DNA of 64,000 bases. Source: Gloeophyllum trabeum ATCC 11539. Taxonomy: Eukaryota; Basidiomycota; Agaricomycetes; Gloeophyllales; Gloeophyllaceae. Location of the stretch: assembly GCF_000344685.1 (NCBI RefSeq), contig NW_006920412.1, positions 2,358,617-2,422,616 on the forward strand, given 5' to 3'. Below are positions 24,505 through 34,333 of the stretch, one piece after another; positions within the stretch are counted from its first letter, which is position 1, and each line of letters starts with the position of its first letter. The notes under the pieces are model-generated. The model ran no database searches. It saw only the letters and a list, made by a program, of their open reading frames with translations, and had not been told where the DNA came from. The translations under genes were made by a program, and so were the position numbers.

Positions 24505-25163
24505 ATTTGTATCGAGTGCTGTAATGCCTTGGTATGGTACGCACCCGCCTCTTTGTTGCCCCTTATATATCCGTACGTGCATTCCTACGTGATAGCGTGA
24601 AGCATCGTTCCGTATTCCGGTGAGTAAGGACCAGGTGACCCAACAATAGCCAAGGGGAAGCTCTGAACTTTCTGCTTACTGGACACTTTGCAGGTATGAC
24701 AGGCCCATGAGAACTATGGCTGAACTCCAAAAAGTCGGGTGACCGCGCCCGGATTGAACTATCGCGCTGGAAGCCTCTGAAGCAGTACGTCAGGATAGAC
24801 CAACTGGTCCCGATTGGCCAGTATGTACCTCTTCCTGCGCGTTCAGACTAGACCCAGGCTTACTATCTTACACCCTTAACAAAGGGGAAGACTCTACCAA
24901 GGATGTCCGTGGCTAGGATGGGTTAGTGGTGGACGTCCGGGATTACGACAAGGAAAGATGTGTCCTCTTTCTGTTGCGCTATTTCGTTAACTGGTTCTCG
25001 TATACACCCGTAATGATGCAGCCTGTTGGACATATTCGAATGCAACTGTCCTCCCTTCAGTAACTGCGGACTTACATTGCCTCGGAAGTCTGCATATAAG
25101 ATAAGCGCACCAGCATAATATACATCGCATAAAGAAAGCAGCGAATCCCGTAGTCCTCATGCC
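24505..25163. other. Intergenic, no gene seen
   Basis: 659 bp between the SDR start and the next minus-strand stop. No frame with recognisable sequence and no tRNA-like fold was noticed. The 100-150 bp next to 24504 are presumably the SDR promoter. Confidence 0.5.
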
Positions 25164-26086
25164 TTAGCGCTGCACTTTAGGGATCTTTACTGTCCACTTC
25201 GCCATTTTTGCATTGAGGCGTCGGAAGGAACGTGCGAGCCAGGAAGCGGACGGCTCTTCGCCGTCCCACTGATCTGACAAGCGTACAATCCTCTCGTCCT
25301 CGTCTAGGTCCACTACAACCATAGACTTCACGACCTACGAGCGTAGCTCATGAGTGGCGCATTCGAGATGTAATAGACGAGACGAACCTTCTTGCCCAGT
25401 ATCCGGAAGGTGTATTCTTGTTTCTGAGAGAAGACTACCCGGTTGGGAGACACCGTCGAAGAGATAACACGAGTAGACAGATTCTCGGACTTGAGCGCCA
25501 GTTTACTCTTCAATAACGGCGAGGGAAGTCAGATAGACCTCCAAGAGCAGCGGCTTACTTACCAGTCCGTACCACTGCAGAAGACATGTCAGACGTGACT
25601 GGCTCATTTGAATATCGTGTGCTAACCTGCGCTGCACATTCCTGTCTCCCTCGACAGTGGCACAGAGGATCCTAGTGGAAACGATTAATACACATTTTCC
25701 AATAACCACCGACAACCGCCCTCACTTCGAAAACAGCATCCTCTCTCCAGCTCCGGTCGAATATCGCTTTGGTAGGTCTACAGCAAAACAACTGCCAGAC
25801 AACTGAGCATTAACTACATCCTGAGAATGTCTCTACACACCTCCTTGAGATCTTCCAGGACTTGTTTGCGCTTATCACTCAGTTCCATTACAACGCTCGA
25901 CCGCCGTCTGCTGCTACTCCTCCTGCGAACAAAATGCCCGTCATGGTGCTCCGACTTTGCACCAGAATAGTGGGCGCCACCAGCTACAGACTCCACCAAA
26001 GAAGGCGTAGGTATGATGGGAGGGAGGTGGAAGGATGATCGGTGGTCCCCCTGGTGAGCATGATGGTGTACGTCGCTGCCAGTCAT
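25164..26086 (-). CDS. SnoaL/NTF2-like fold protein, fungal conserved hypothetical
   Basis: Exons 25841-26086, 25726-25791, 25627-25671, 25563-25574 (12 nt, WYGL), 25388-25507 and 25164-25334 give 219 residues. The N-terminus is His-rich (DVHHHAHQGDHRSSFH) with a basic Arg/Ser run (RRRSSSRRRSS). The conserved part runs from ELSDKRKQVLEDLKE through FDRSWREDAVFEDPL, STRVISSTVSPNRVVFSQKQ and EYTFRILGKK to VVVDLDEDERIVRLSDQWDG. This pattern is widespread in fungi and has the helix-then-curved-sheet order of NTF2/SnoaL folds. The role is unknown. Exon joins are supported by phase and by the known fungal pattern; the 12-nt exon is the least certain. Confidence 0.72.
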
Positions 26087-26435
26087 GTCAGTCTGAATGG
26101 AAGAAGGGGAATTCGAGAGTTCGCATTATGTCCCTCGGATGCTTGGTATTTAACGCAGCATTAGCGTGGATTTTGGAGAAGGCCCAAGACAACGTCGAGA
26201 CTCGGGTGCGGGCTCATGTGAATGCGTTGAATGACAAGACCCGAAACGGAGCCGGACCAACGTCGGAAGATGCCGTACACCTGTTTACGCCCCATGTCTC
26301 GAGGACGGAAAGGCCAGGGGAGAGAACGCTGTATTGCGAGAAGCCGTACAATATTATTCCAGGTATGCATACTCGATCAACGAATGCCGTCTAGCGACTG
26401 CCAGATAGCGCGCACAATATAACCGATTAATACAA
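26087..26435. other. Intergenic, no gene seen
   Basis: 349 bp between the SnoaL-like start and the STRAP-like stop, both on the minus strand. A plus-strand frame crossing it (26035-26394) has no recognised sequence. Confidence 0.45.
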
Positions 26436-27651
26436 TTAGGTGCCATTAGTCTGCCCTAGCCAGAGGCCGTACGTCTTGCCCGGTGTCGTTTGCCACATAC
26501 GAATTGTTCCTAGAGGTCCGAGAGATTCAGAATGATGTTGCGAAGCGAGAGTTTAATTAAACTTACCGTCCTCTGTTATAATAATTGTGAGAAAAGAAAC
26601 CCGACGCGATCAGGCTACTCTCCGACGAGAAGCACGATAATGATGCACTCACCGCTTCCGCTAGCGAACATTTCACCATCGGGACTGAACTCGACGCAGT
26701 GGACAGGACCATGATGGCCCTTGAGGACCTCCCGTTCTTCACCCTCAATACCGTAAACACGGACCCACTCATCAGTTGTACTCCCTGTCACGAATCGATC
26801 CTTAAGGAGCGGATGGATAGACGCGGACGAGGGAGCATAGGGCAAGTGAATAATGTGCGGACCAGTCCCGTCAGGGATGGCCGGTATGAATTGGACCATT
26901 TTCCCCGACGTCACGACAAGCCGATTCGTGTTCGGGGAGTACTCCATGGACGTGATGGGTTGCCCGAACTCCGATACCGTAGTTAGTTGTCGTGAGCGAA
27001 GGTCCCACCATCTTCGAGACGCGGGTTCAGTCTGTGAAGAACGACGAAGCAAGTTATGACTCACTTGATCTTCCCGTCCTCACCAGCAGTCACACCTGTA
27101 TGTTCGCGAACCCAGACAACACTTTTAACCGTTCCATCATGACACGTTGAACCTCCCGAGTTAATCAACAAATCTGGTTCCGCGTCTGGTCGGCCAAGGT
27201 CGAATATGCGAACTTTCTTTTCTTGACCGCCAGTCAGTAGATGTGTTGAACCCGGCGATATCGCGACTGTCCGGACGATATGATTATGGGGAAATGAGTG
27301 GAGCGCTTCGCCAGTAAAAGTATCCCAGAATTTGCTGCCACACTTGATACGTCAGACACGGGCATCGCGGAGAAGTAGACAAAACAGCACAACTGACGCA
27401 GTGAAATCGGCACTTGCTGACGCCGCCCTCGAACCATCCAGCGAGAGCTTTGTACTCCACACAGCGCCCTTATGTCCCAGGAACGTGCCAATCCAGTCAC
27501 CAGTCCACTCCCTCAGCATCGGGTTTCCATCTTTGCAGCTTGAAATCAACAAGTACGTGCCGTCATCAAGAATGGGTGAAAACGAAAGGTGTGTAACGGG
27601 ACGCGTGTGGCCTGGCGCCACGAGCGGGACAGATTTTGGCGGGGCAGACAT
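26436..27651 (-). CDS. STRAP/Unrip-like WD40-repeat protein
   Basis: WD40 propeller of the STRAP (Unrip) type; in animals it binds the SMN complex and TGF-beta receptors. Exons 27398-27651, 27065-27334, 26653-27011, 26567-26572 (6 nt) and 26436-26509 give 320 residues. Repeats are visible: GHTRPVTHLSFSPI, GDWIGTFLGHKGAVW, HNHIVRTVAISPGSTHLLTG, ITSMEYSPNTNRLVV and GHHGPVHCVEFSPDGEMFAS. The ending GTIRMWQTTPGKTYGLW is diagnostic of the STRAP family. The 6-nt microexon AGGACG supplies ED of SGSEDGT and restores the frame. Without it the last repeat would be broken. In fungi a role in RNA metabolism or vesicle transport is plausible but not shown here. Confidence 0.88.
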
Positions 27652-28158
27652 CAAACAAATGGAACAGAACTGGTCGTGGTCGTGATACAGGCGCGCCGCG
27701 CTCTGGCTGGTGAAAGAAAACGGTCGTGACGGGAAGAGGTTGAAGGTGGCGCTTCAAGTTGCTCCCGGCAACATCCTGAAGCCTTTGATGACCTCTCCTT
27801 AACAGCTTTGAATTACCGCTGCGTTCGTGCTGGCCTTCCTGAATGCACTTCAATCTACCTGCCCTCAACTCTCGAATGTCTCGTTGCGGGTGCGCACCGA
27901 CAGCTATCTCAATTGGTATCTGCGCATCTGCTACGGATCCAGAGCTCCTGTCAACCTGTAGAGCATATTGAAATACTCGAACCGCTTGCATCTCTTAAAC
28001 AGTGCGTATGGCACTCTCATCGGCATAGCCTTTCTTCTCGCTTGCCAGACAAGATCTTCAAAGTAGAAATCACACAATACATTCCTACAATAAGCAAGTA
28101 TTACAGCAAGACGAACGATACAAGGTACAAGGAAATGGTCCGGGTAATATGACATACT
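27652..28158. other. Intergenic, no gene seen
   Basis: 507 bp between the STRAP-like start and the stop of the oxidoreductase. It should contain the STRAP-like promoter. A 141-codon minus frame (27566-27991) overlaps the first STRAP-like exon in another frame and is taken as chance. Confidence 0.5.
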
Positions 28159-29492
28159 TTAAGCGTGCCCTTGCCTCTTGCCTAGGCCAGACTTCTCGTA
28201 AACGGCATCGATTGTCTCCATCTGGGCTACACTGCTCTCCAGGGTCACCCAGTGGACTGGGTCTTTGCCTCGGATCTTGTCAATGAATGCTTCCAATTGC
28301 CACCTGGATGTGTCTGTTGAGCGCAGCCGCATTGCCGGAGAATACCTCCGCACTCACCTGTAGGTACTCCACCACGACTCACCACGGGTACCCCAGAGCG
28401 GGCCTCCTTTGTATGCTTTCAGGTAGGTAGTCTCCTTTGACACTTTGTCGTAGACCGAGATATAGTGATACAGATGCGGCATCATGAAGCTAGAAAAGCA
28501 ATCGCAGTCAGCATCAAAGCAGTCGCCAGATGCACAGCATGATAGCGTACTTGTAGAAGTATATCACAGCCTTCTCGGTTTCGATCTCGATACTGGGCAA
28601 CTCCCACAACCGCGGTATTACCCATCCGATGTTTGGCCTGGCCATGTCGGTCCACACTCGGGCGTCCACCACTCTACCCGTGTTGCCAACCTCGAACTTC
28701 AAAACGGCGTCCATAGCCTCGTCAACCCTCTTGTCTTCCTTCATTGGTCTCGCATTGGCGTATACAATCTCCTTCGGCGTGCCCGCATCCAGGAAATATC
28801 TCGTGGCCGAAACAACGTATGTCATATCCATGAAGCTGCCTCCGGCCAAGTCCCACTTCCACCTTATGTCGGACTTGGGCATGGTACCGACTGGCGTGGT
28901 CATGCGTGCTTCAGTACGTATGATCTCGCCGTACTTTCCACTCTGAAGCAGGGACTTCACCGTGTGAGCCGCAGGATGCCATTGCCAGTGGAAAGCTTCG
29001 ACGAGGACGAGATTCTTCTCCTTGGCCAGTGCCACCAGCGCCTTGGCTTCGTCAGCGTTGGCAGTGAATGGCTTCTCAAGAAGGACGTGCTTCCCCGCTT
29101 GCAATGCCCTTGTCGCCCACGCTACAAACATTCAGGTCCGCACGCGACCAACTTCAGGATAGACCAGGCGACGCACCTGCATGCATTCCATTCGGTAATG
29201 ATATGTAGACCGCATCGATGCCCGGTTCCACCAGAAGCTCCTCGTACGACCCATATGCTTTCGGAATTCCGTACTGCTTGGCATACTTTTGCGCTGCCTT
29301 CAGATCCCTGGACGCGACCGCGGATATAATCACATCCCCATGACTGTCTGCTGGTCGAATTATAGCAGCAGGGTTGATCATCGCGGTCGAGATAACGCCC
29401 AACCGGACGGCATTGTCATTCTTCTTGATCTTGTGGCCAGATTCATACAGGTATTCTTGCAAGAAAGTCGCCACCTGGATAAGCATCGCCAT
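28159..29492 (-). CDS. Gfo/Idh/MocA-family oxidoreductase (D-xylose 1-dehydrogenase/dihydrodiol dehydrogenase-like)
   Basis: NAD(P)-dependent sugar oxidoreductase. Exons 29177-29492, 28551-29121, 28358-28489 and 28159-28303 give 387 residues. The Rossmann half shows VRLGVISTAMINPAAIIRPA, VIISAVASRDLKAAQKYAKQ and AVYISLPNGMHA. The family EKP motif is in GKHVLLEKPFTANADEA, and FHWQWHPAA follows as in dimeric dihydrodiol and fungal D-xylose (NADP+) dehydrogenases. The C-terminal half (WKWDLAGGSFMDMTYVVSAT, GTRGESWWSTYRWQLEAF) forms the open-faced sheet used for substrate binding. The N-terminus carries about 25 extra residues. D-xylose to xylonolactone is one candidate reaction; the specificity is uncertain. 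Confidence 0.88.
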
Positions 29493-30299
29493 TTTGTAGA
29501 GTCTTTGAGGTTGTGAACGATAATGAGACGGTGTAAGTGATGAGAACTGTAGAGCGTACTCGACTGGTTATATGAGCTCGAGCATGACCTCATTTGAGAC
29601 CTGTGAGGCTACACCGACGGCCAAAGTTACTGCAGTGGCGACGCTGACGACGTCAAGGTGAGGTCACTCACGTCCGCCGTAGCAGGTCTAAGCCGGCATT
29701 GGAACCCATCGAAATATAGAACGCGAGGCACTCCACTTTGCAAACAGTGCAAGCGCCAACAGGGGCCAACTTCAAGTGTTCGTTGATGCCTTCGGCATAT
29801 CGATTTGCCAGGCAGACTTCCAGCGATCTCGCGCCACACGAGGAGGAATCTGCACGACCTAGCATCAATTTAAAGGATGATATGCACCTCTCTGCACAGA
29901 GGATACTGGTACTACTGTACTGCTTGGACCCACCGGGATGTCTTGGGGATGTCAATGCATCAGTTAGCGTGGCGTAGGAGACCAACAAGGTACCATTTGG
30001 GGGCTGGCACTGCTATCTCAAGATTCTCAAACATCAACGAGACAGATGGACCGATGTCGGTCTCACAACCGTACGGTGGAAGTGCTTTTAATATATTCGT
30101 GCGACTTCATAAAATCCTACAGTCGCAATTTTACGGTAGGGAACAGGCATGCTCATGTGGCGTTAGCCTCCTAGTCCGCCCTTCTTTTTTTTGGCTCATT
30201 GGGTGAATACCAGCTTCTAGCTGTTCATCTCAAAAAGTCAGAAAATGCATCTGGCTTGGCTTCCCTGAGTCGCCCACGCCCATCTGCCACTATATTCTA
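29493..30299. other. Intergenic, no gene seen
   Basis: 807 bp. A minus frame of 106 codons (29668-29988) is mirrored by plus frames and has no recognisable motif. The part near 29492 is the likely oxidoreductase promoter. Confidence 0.5.
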
Positions 30300-32186
30300 T
30301 CAACACTCTTCTGGCGGCAACAAGGAAAAAAAAAACTCTACCTGAACTATAGCCGGACTAGCGTTGGGCGACGAAATGCAACTGATCCCCGGAATATCCG
30401 GCACCGTTTTAAATGGCACGACCCGAAAGGGTAGCGTTGTTGTGACGTCGTATGCGAATATTTCTTCTCCTGGCACCGTCGTCGCTTCGGTGACAAATTC
30501 ATGCTGCGACAGTGAACCAGAAGTGCTGCGATCCGCCTGTGATGCAGAGTCCGTCCTTTCCTGCGTCCTGCCCATGTCTCTGGCAATATCGACGGGGTTG
30601 AAGTCCAGTACGCCGTGGCGGCAAATGATATGGTACCCGTACAAAGGGATATTAGCACCGAGAGGGTCCAGTATCGAGAGCTCCCGGAACCAGCGAGAAC
30701 AAGAAGGGCCCCAAGCGAACCAATGGAATTCTGGAGGGGTGTTATCTTCTGTGTTCTGAATCGCCGAATTCATGAGACCTAGCATCGCAGGCACGAACAT
30801 AACAGCTGTGTGTCTTATGGTTTCGAGATCCCAGTCCTCCGGATCGTCCTCCGCATTGTCGAGATCCCGTATGACAGTAGTTCTCCTCAGGCAAAGGATG
30901 TCGGCTGATAGCGAAGAAGGGCGAAATGCAGGCGGTGACCCCTCGTCACCTCGGAGAGACCTATCCAGAGATGTTTGTAGAACCGTCTCATCGATGTCCA
31001 CTATTGCGCCTGATGTCGCGTGTTCTGGGAGATGAAAGATTGCACTCTGGATACGGCCTGACCAGCTTCCTTCTGCAGCGGAGTATATGACGAGAACATG
31101 GCCTTGACCGTGACGCCTTGTCATGACAGTCACGAGGAAGATTTCGGACAGGAACAAAAAGTCTACCACTCCATGCGTCTCGGGTGATGGCGGGGGTTCG
31201 AGCTACGTGAGAGTGATTGAACTGAGATTGATTGAACTGAGATTGACTCGAGTGCGACAGTTACTCACAACACAAAAGGATCCATCCTTCCAATTAATCA
31301 TCAGTACCTTAGACAGCGCGCCAACTAACTTCGTCGCAATGAAATCTCCACAGATCTCCATTTTTATGAATGTGGTGCTGAGGATTGGAAGGCAGATCTC
31401 TGGCGTGGATGCTTCAGGATGAACGGCCCCGCTACGTAGGGACAGGGGCTTCAGGATTGTGCATCCCTCACTGGTAAATCTGCATAGAGACGGCAGCTAA
31501 GACGTAAACCACGACCGAGGGATTAAGGGACATACAATTCTCCGTGTTCCAGATAGCCCACAATAAGCAGGTCCTGTATCGGATCGAATTGGAACGCGTC
31601 ATAGGCCATATCAAAGACATGCGTGAAATTCCGCTCATCCCGCCCTACGGCAGAGAACTGGAAAACCCGCATGCAATCAAACGACTTCGTGTAATGAGGG
31701 GGGCTGTTGTCGCCATGTCTTTCAGTAGATGCCACAAGTACGTCGTCATGCAGCTTGAATCGAAACTTGAATTGCCTTTCTTCTGTGTCATTGAAAGGTG
31801 AATAGTCCAACGAAGTACTTTTGCTGAACCTCGGATTAGGAGTTTTCCAAGTAGCGTGGTAATCTTGTAGGCACTGCGACCGTTCGACATAGCCCAATAG
31901 GGTTTTCGCAGGTAGGTCCTCGTAACCGCAGATCTCGAGCTCGACGAGATACCGTAAGAGAGCAGATGCATTAAATACATCGCGGAAATGCCTGCAGACC
32001 TACAAACGCCGTAAGCGTCATGGCGAACAGGATACGTTATCATGCTGTTTTGCCTACCCGTTGACACCGTAAAATATCGCAATACGAGAGGAGAGAGAAA
32101 ATGGTAACCAGCACTTCGGGATGCAGGTGCTGTATATTCTTGCTGAGTGCAGGCATTACGGGGACAGAGGTCGACGGCCTATTCAT
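30300..32186 (-). CDS. F-box protein of basidiomycete type
   Basis: Substrate-recognition subunit expected to bind Skp1 in an SCF ubiquitin ligase. Exons 32058-32186, 31536-31999, 31269-31479 and 30300-31202 give 568 residues. The F-box lies near residues 18-50 and spans the first intron: NIQHLHPEVLVTIFSLLSYC, then RCQRVCRHFRDVFNASALLR. Downstream, FDPIQDLLIV and later blade-like segments (ICGDFIATKLVGALSKVLMI, VVDFLFLSEIFLVTVMTRR) match a beta-rich region common in Agaricomycete F-box proteins. The 3' end is ambiguous. The frame runs through a T-rich stretch to a stop at 30300, but a GT-AG intron could remove about 35 nt and change the last residues. The target is unknown. Confidence 0.78.
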
Positions 32187-32634
32187 GATAAGTACTGTCG
32201 GAGAACAGGGCCCCTGGATTTCGTTGCTTGTTCGGTGCGATCAAAAGACATGGATGCCCAAAAAGACAACTCCCCTGCCATATAGGGACTGCCATATTTT
32301 GTCCAGTCTACTGCAATCCACGCACAAACATCTGATACACACCCAGTTTCCCGCTGGCGCTTCCATGTAAGACCACCGAAACAACTACATGACCAACGTC
32401 GTTACATGTGCTACTTGATCAACCCTTAGGAAAATACAAATTCGCGCGACCGACGAGTGTCGACGAGTATCAAGCCGCATATGACGGACGTACCGATTTC
32501 TCGAATGTTACCAACCGCGTTCAGGCGTGGAAAGACTACGTCGAAAAGATGACCCCATTCTAGATTGCGGCGAGCTCCCAGATACTAACCTGAAGTCTAC
32601 TGTACATGCCGTCGGACATACTGCTTACTGCTTT
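32187..32634. other. Intergenic, no gene seen
   Basis: 448 bp between the F-box start and the nucleoside diphosphate kinase stop, both on the minus strand. No supported coding or RNA feature. Confidence 0.5.
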
Positions 32635-33320
32635 TTACACCTCGTTGACCCACTCGTTGAGAGCGTGAGTGTACTGGACAACACCCTCAGGGAACCACCT
32701 ATCAAAGCATGAGGAATATGGCTTGTCGAGGATGTGCGTCTCACTTACAACTTGATCTCCTTCTCGGCGCTCTCGACAGAGTCGGAGCCGTGGCAGATGT
32801 TACGGCCGACAACCAGAGCGAAGTCACCACGGATAGTGCCTGTCATTAGACAACACGTTAGAGATGGTGGCGATGTGTTCTATAGAACGCGCATACCCGG
32901 GGCGGAAGCAAGGGGGTTGGTTGCGCCGAGCATGGCACGACCAGTCTTGACAGCGTCCAGACCTTCCCACACCATAGCAGCGACGGGGCCGGAGGACATG
33001 TACTTGATCAAGCCGGGGAAGAAAGGCTTGCCCTTGAGGTCGGCGTAGTCTGTAACACGTGTCGGAAATCAGCTCATCGATCAAGTACTCTTCTTGCCCG
33101 AGCGAAAGACTTACGCTGCTCAAGGAAAGCGGGTTCAGCGTGGACAAGCTTCAGGGCAACAAGCTTGAAGCCGCGCTGCTCGAATCGAGCAATGATGGTG
33201 CCAACGAGCCCACGCATCACACCATCGGGCTACCATCCTCTAAGTTAGCATGTAAGAACGCGTCGGCGGTAGCAAGAAGCATACCTTAACAGCGATGAAA
33301 GTACGCTCCTTGGTAGACAT
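32635..33320 (-). CDS. NDK1: Nucleoside diphosphate kinase
   Basis: Transfers the gamma phosphate of ATP to NDPs through a phosphohistidine. Exons 33285-33320, 33115-33229, 32897-33049, 32749-32839 and 32635-32698 give 152 residues, the usual length. It begins [12 protein letters not shown] and continues [55 protein letters not shown] and [13 protein letters not shown]. The catalytic histidine is in [16 protein letters not shown]. All Kpn-loop and nucleotide-binding residues appear intact. It is divergent from QCR7 with 272 bp between start codons. Confidence 0.95.
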
Positions 33321-33592
33321 GACGAGTGGATCTGGGAGAGTTGAGTTGGTGTTTTGAGGTTGTGGTTGTGGAGAAGAAAGAGGGAAAAACAGGTAGAGGA
33401 GCACAACGAGGACGGCTGCAGCTCCTATAAATCTATCGACTCTGTATCTCATCTTCTCGGTGATAACCGGCCTCCCTCCCCGCCCAGACCCCGAAATGGC
33501 AAATCAGTCCAAAGGCAGCCAAACAGCCGCAAATACCATCCGAGAGCTTCCGCTGGACGCAGCCAACGACGTCAAGACAGTTTGCTCCCTCC
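33321..33592. promoter_or_regulatory. Shared divergent promoter region NDK/QCR7
   Basis: 272 bp between two outward-facing start codons. It must carry both core promoters and 5' UTRs. No TATA box is obvious; the sequence is purine/pyrimidine-skewed near each gene. Confidence 0.5.
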
Positions 33593-34133
33593 ATGTTGGG
33601 TCCCCTGGGCTACAGTTTTGCGCCCGCTGTGCGCCGGTCGCGCACCTTGTACAAATGGATTAAGCCCCTTGCCGACTGGTATGCCAACGTGGCCGGCTAC
33701 CGCAAGATGGGCTTGAAGTATGATGATCTGCGTATGTATTTTTGATTCCAACTTGTGCACGAACGCTCAAGGGTGCCCTTCGTTCAGTCATCGAGGAGAA
33801 TCCTGAAGTGCAGAAAGTACGTCTGGGCACGTCGCACTTCCTCGCCTATGCTTAAATGAAATCCATTAGGCCCTTTCCCGTCTGACGCCTCGAGAGGAGT
33901 ATGACCGTGCATACCGCATGAAGGTGGCTTCATTACTCAGCGTGAACCACAAGCCCCTTCCGAAGGACAAGTGGCTACCGGCGTCCGAGGTGCGATACAT
34001 ACTTGTTTTGCTTGGTTATGTCCTCACTGACCTTCATCAGGACGTCCGATACTTGAAGCCATATGTCGAGGAGGCTGTCAAGGAGACGGAAGAAAGGCAT
34101 ATCTGGGACACCATGGAGGTCCGGAGGAAGTAG
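33593..34133 (+). CDS. QCR7: Cytochrome bc1 complex subunit 7 (QCR7/UQCRB)
   Basis: Matrix-side, non-catalytic subunit of respiratory complex III. Exons 33593-33731, 33788-33816, 33870-33989 and 34041-34133 give 126 residues, matching yeast Qcr7 in length. The sequence starts MLGPLGYSFAPAVRRSRTLY and continues ADWYANVAGYRKMGLKYDD, LTPREEYDRAYRMKVA, KDKWLPASEDVRYLKPYVEE and ends ERHIWDTMEVRRK. The 29-nt second exon (LIEENPEVQK) is needed to join the conserved flanks. The gene points toward transketolase, with 200 bp between the two stops. Confidence 0.95.
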
Positions 34134-34333
34134 AGTACCGTCTTGCATTGCTCCTAGATCATCAGTTGCACTGTAATTCATGCTAATTTCAGCGGAGTTA
34201 TCCAACACAGAGGCAAGCTCTACGGTGGAAATACATGTTCCATGCCATTGCCGTTGGACTACAAGATTACATGTTAACGGTCTACATTCTATTTCCTCTT
34301 CCTCCATTATCCTCATTCCAAGACGACAATAAA

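Noticed and set aside
24721..24860. tRNA-like GC-rich stretch with GATTGAAC
   Set aside because: No cloverleaf with acceptor stem and T-arm could be drawn.
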